Shown here: in pieces, positions 61,514 through 64,000 of the stretch
How positions within the stretch are numbered: the stretch's first letter is position 1
Layout: each line of letters begins with the position of its first letter
Notes under the pieces: generated by a model
The model's database searches: none
The model's input: only the letters and a program-made list of their open reading frames with translations
Told to the model about the DNA's origin: nothing
Position numbers and translations under genes: made by a program
Source: CATQGW01 sp965242565
Lineage (GTDB): Bacteria > Chloroflexota > Dehalococcoidia > Bin125
Assembly: GCA_965242565.1 (NCBI GenBank)
Contig: OZ251457.1
Coordinates: 1,860,001 to 1,924,000 of the forward strand
Reading direction: 5' to 3'
Length of the DNA stretch: 64,000 nt

Positions 61514-62392
61514 TCAGTCCGCCAGAAAGGCGTCCACGACGCCCAGGAACTTGTCCAGCTGGTCGTGGTGGACCCAGTGGCCGGCGTCGGCGACGCCTAC
61601 TTTTTGCGCGTTGGGGAACGACTGGGTGCGCTCATCCTCGTTCGGGTCGCCGGCGCTCTCCAGACCGCTGATTAGCAGCGTCGGCATCCGCACCCGCCCC
61701 CAAATCTCCTCCGCGTCGCTCTCGTTGAACGGATAGGGCGAGTGGGCGCGGGCGTAGTTATCGAACTTCCAGGCGAAGGTGCCATCCTCGTTCTGGTTGA
61801 CGGCGTGGGTGGTGAGGTGGCGCGCCTGCTCGTCGGTCAGGCGCGGGTTGGCTTCCTGCATCCGCGCGATGGCGTCCTCCAGCGAGGCGTAGCGGTGCGG
61901 CAGCCGCCCGGCGAAGCCGTGAATGCTCTCGATCCAGGCCGCCATCCGCTTGTCTGCCGGGGTTTCGGAGTGGGCGTCGGTCTGGCTGCGGGCGGGGCCG
62001 AGCCCCTCGATGGCGATCAGGCGCGAGACGGAGTCGGGGTAGATGCCGGCGTATTCGAGGCAGATGCGCCCGCCGAGGGAGTGCCCGAGCAGGGTGACGG
62101 GCGCGAGGTTCTGGCGGCGGATCAGCTGGGCGAGGTCGTAGACGTAATCGATCATCGCGTAGCCCGCGCCGAGCACCCACTGGGAGTCGCCGTGCCCGCG
62201 CAGGTCGGGCGCGATCACGTGGAAGCGGTCGCGCAGCGCCAGCGCCACCCAGTCCCACGAGCGACAGTGGTCGCGCCCGCCGTGGACGAGCAGCAGCGGC
62301 GGCGCGTCGGGGTTGCCCCAGTCGACATAGTGCAGCCGCAGCCGCTGCGAGAAGTAGATGTGCGAGGCCGGGTAGTCGTTCAGTTCAGGCAT
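61514..62392 (-). CDS. Alpha/beta hydrolase
   Basis: 292 aa. The nucleophile elbow is LLGHSLGGRICLEY, the oxyanion loop LLVHGGRDHCRSWD, and VIAPDLRGHGDS and the catalytic His in VADAGHWVHHDQ complete the fold. The closest types are epoxide hydrolases, haloalkane dehalogenases and esterases. The start at 62392 (MPELNDYPASH) gives a standard N-terminus. It follows proB on the same strand with a 65-bp gap. Confidence 0.9.
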   Translation of the reverse strand: MPELNDYPASHIYFSQRLRLHYVDWGNPDAPPLLLVHGGRDHCRSWDWVALALRDRFHVIAPDLRGHGDSQWVLGAGYAMIDYVYDLAQLIRRQNLAPVTLLGHSLGGRICLEYAGIYPDSVSRLIAIEGLGPARSQTDAHSETPADKRMAAWIESIHGFAGRLPHRYASLEDAIARMQEANPRLTDEQARHLTTHAVNQNEDGTFAWKFDNYARAHSPYPFNESDAEEIWGRVRMPTLLISGLESAGDPNEDERTQSFPNAQKVGVADAGHWVHHDQLDKFLGVVDAFLAD

Positions 62393-62457
62393 GCGGAGAG
62401 CGTATCCGACGAGCGGGGACGCGCCAGACGCGCCATGCCGCGGACGCATGCGCCGCG

Positions 62458-63564
62458 TCAGGACAGCGCCAGATTGTTGCGATGCACCACCTCCGCGCCG
62501 AAGTCGTAGCCCAGCAGCGACGCAATCTCGCCCGAACGCCGCCCGCGAATGCGCTCGACGTCCGCCGCCGCGTAGTTGCTCAGACCGACCGCGATCTGCT
62601 CCCCGCCCGGGCCGCGCAGCGCCACAATCTCGCCCCGCTCGAAATCGCCCTGTACCGCCGCGACGCCCGCCGGCAGCAGGCTGCGGCCCTGCGCTCGGAT
62701 CGCCCGCGCCGCCCCCGCGTCCAGCGTCAGCGCCCCGCCGTCGCCCAGACCGGACAACAGCCAACGCTTGCGCGACTCGCGCACATCGGCCGCGGCCGGC
62801 ACCCGCGTGCCGATCCGCTCGCCGCGCGCGATCCGCAGCAGCCCGTCCGGCTCGCGCCCATTGGCGATCACCACCGTCGCGCCGCTCGAGGCGGCCAGCT
62901 GCGCCGCCTCCAGCTTGGCCCGCATCCCCCCGCGCCCGCGCGCGCCGGCCGCGCCCGCGATCTCCAGCATCTCGCCCGGACGCTGAATCTCGCGCAACAG
63001 CCGCGCATCGGCGTGTTGGCGCGGATCGCGGTCGTAGACGCCGTCCACATCGCTCAGCAGCACCAGCAGCTGCGCGTCGATCAGGTTCGCCACCAGCGCC
63101 GAGAGCGCGTCGTTCTCCCCGAACGCGCCGGCGCGCAGCTCGTCGTCGGCCACCACATCGTTCTCATTAATGATCGGCACGACGCCGAAGCGCAGCAGGC
63201 GAAGCAGGGTGTTGCGCACGTTGAGATAGCCGACCCGCTCGGCCACGTCGACGCGGGTGATCAGCGCCTGCGCGGCCGTCAGCCCGTGGCGCTGGAGCAG
63301 CTGGTCGTAGCGCTCCACGAGGTGCGCCTGCCCAATCGCCGCCAGCGCCTGCCGCTGGCCGATGCTCGACTGATCCGCCCGCGCCCCCACCCGCGCGCGC
63401 CCGGCCGCCACCGCGCCGCTGGTCACCACCGCCACCTCCACCCCGGCGCTGCGCAGCGCGGCGATCTGCCGCACAATGTCTTCGAGCACCACCTGGTCGA
63501 TCCGCTCGCCGCCGCCGGTGAGCAGATTGGTGCCGAGCTTGGCGATGATTCGCTGCGCGCGCAT
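62458..63564 (-). CDS. proB: Glutamate 5-kinase with PUA domain
   Basis: First enzyme of proline synthesis, phosphorylating glutamate. 368 aa, the full length for the form with a C-terminal PUA domain. Seen are IIAKLGTNLLTGGG, VVTSGAVAAGRARVG, GVVPIINENDVVADDELR, FGENDALSALVANLIDAQLLVLLSDVDGVYDRDP and GGMRAKLEAAQLA. The PUA part has LLPAGVAAVQGDFERGEIV and LSNYAAADVERIRG. No proA is visible nearby. Confidence 0.95.
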   Translation of the reverse strand: MRAQRIIAKLGTNLLTGGGERIDQVVLEDIVRQIAALRSAGVEVAVVTSGAVAAGRARVGARADQSSIGQRQALAAIGQAHLVERYDQLLQRHGLTAAQALITRVDVAERVGYLNVRNTLLRLLRFGVVPIINENDVVADDELRAGAFGENDALSALVANLIDAQLLVLLSDVDGVYDRDPRQHADARLLREIQRPGEMLEIAGAAGARGRGGMRAKLEAAQLAASSGATVVIANGREPDGLLRIARGERIGTRVPAAADVRESRKRWLLSGLGDGGALTLDAGAARAIRAQGRSLLPAGVAAVQGDFERGEIVALRGPGGEQIAVGLSNYAAADVERIRGRRSGEIASLLGYDFGAEVVHRNNLALS

Positions 63565-63632
63565 CAGCCGAATTCCCGTCCCGTCGCGTCCTGCATTGCC
63601 TGCATTGACGGTGTGTCGCGGATAATCACAGT

Positions 63633-64000
63633 ATGCGCGTCAAGCTCAAGATGCACATCGACATCAAACACTGGCTGCTCTGGTGGAGCCTGCACCTGCG
63701 CTGGCTCTGGGACGACCTCCGGCTGCTGGCGGCGCGCGTCGTGCGCGAGTTCCTCGACGACCACTGCACCCAGCTCGCCGCCTCGATGTCCTACTACATC
63801 ATGTTCTCGCTCTTCCCGCTCGCGATCTTGCTGGTCTCGATCGCCGGGCTGATCCTGACCAACCAGGAGGTGCAGGACCGTTTCGTCGACGGCCTGCTGG
63901 CGGCCCTGCCGGTCTCCGAGGGCGCGGGCCGCGAGAGTCTGCACGCGCTGATCGACCCCATCGCCCAGGGGCGCTCCGCCATCGGACTGATCAGCATCGT
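63633..64000 (+). CDS. YihY/virulence factor BrkB family membrane protein, cut by the window edge
   Basis: 122 residues are visible without a stop. It starts MRVKLKMHIDIKHWLLWWSL at the ATG at 63633. LAASMSYYIMFSLFPLAILLVSIAGLIL is the conserved first region of the UPF0761/YihY (formerly RNase BN) family. DRFVDGLLAALPVSEG and RSAIGLISIV follow. The protein is divergent from proB. Function of the family is uncertain. Confidence 0.85.
   Translation, partial: MRVKLKMHIDIKHWLLWWSLHLRWLWDDLRLLAARVVREFLDDHCTQLAASMSYYIMFSLFPLAILLVSIAGLILTNQEVQDRFVDGLLAALPVSEGAGRESLHALIDPIAQGRSAIGLISI

Overview
The window is high-GC, densely coded bacterial chromosome. Several things point to Chloroflexota, possibly a marine or host-associated lineage: a malyl-CoA lyase very like the Chloroflexus enzyme, four luciferase-like flavin monooxygenases, a sufR-sufC-sufB-sufD operon with an extra Rieske protein, several LIV-type binding lipoproteins and secreted repeat proteins. 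This placement is inferred from protein character, not from a marker-gene tree. I saw no rRNA, tRNA or CRISPR.

Layout. 1-5423: the Fe-S assembly operon on the minus strand (sufR, sufC, sufB, sufD, Rieske, sufS cut by the edge). 5509-10384: a haem/siderophore-type ATPase, an MBL hydrolase, a small Cys protein with an AI-2E family exporter, and two divergent crotonases. 10455-19200: a flavin monooxygenase and a complete branched-chain-amino-acid-type ABC system, with two binding lipoproteins (one a tandem double) facing livM-livH-livF-livG. 19217-20505: HIT protein and phosphoglycerate mutase. 20597-26075: secreted proteins (FN3 repeats; two Ig-like or calcium-motif proteins). 26076-26936: repeats. 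26937-29698: zinc/manganese ABC operon with a candidate operator, then a P-type ATPase. 33258-36653: malyl-CoA lyase, a further binding lipoprotein, and a monooxygenase. 36654-37424: repeats and a 22-bp minisatellite. 37425-45179: a methyltransferase-HNH fusion, monooxygenase, small proteins, two VOC proteins and a thioredoxin-domain protein. 45302-47124: a double RCC1 propeller. 47337-53157: aquaporin, HAD, glycosyltransferase, DapA-family aldolase, GNAT and arylsulfotransferase-like genes. 53353-59232: a giant PKD/Ig-repeat protein. 59269-64000: monooxygenase, a secreted protein, alpha/beta hydrolase, proB and the start of a YihY-family gene.

The most striking signal is shared by three unrelated giant secreted repeat proteins (FN3, RCC1, PKD). 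Each carries an uninterrupted 12-14 bp G tract between its best start codon and its signal peptide, followed in all three by a similar GTRAA sequence. In each, the best-supported ATG is out of frame at the tract length seen here, and a change of one G restores it. This looks like a phase-variable set of surface proteins.

A second theme is a family of 138-149 bp REPIN-like miniature elements. They share a core but have interchangeable terminal hairpins bounded by CGTC...GACG. Related single hairpins are scattered through the intergenic spaces, and several sit next to tandem arrays built from the hairpin sequence.
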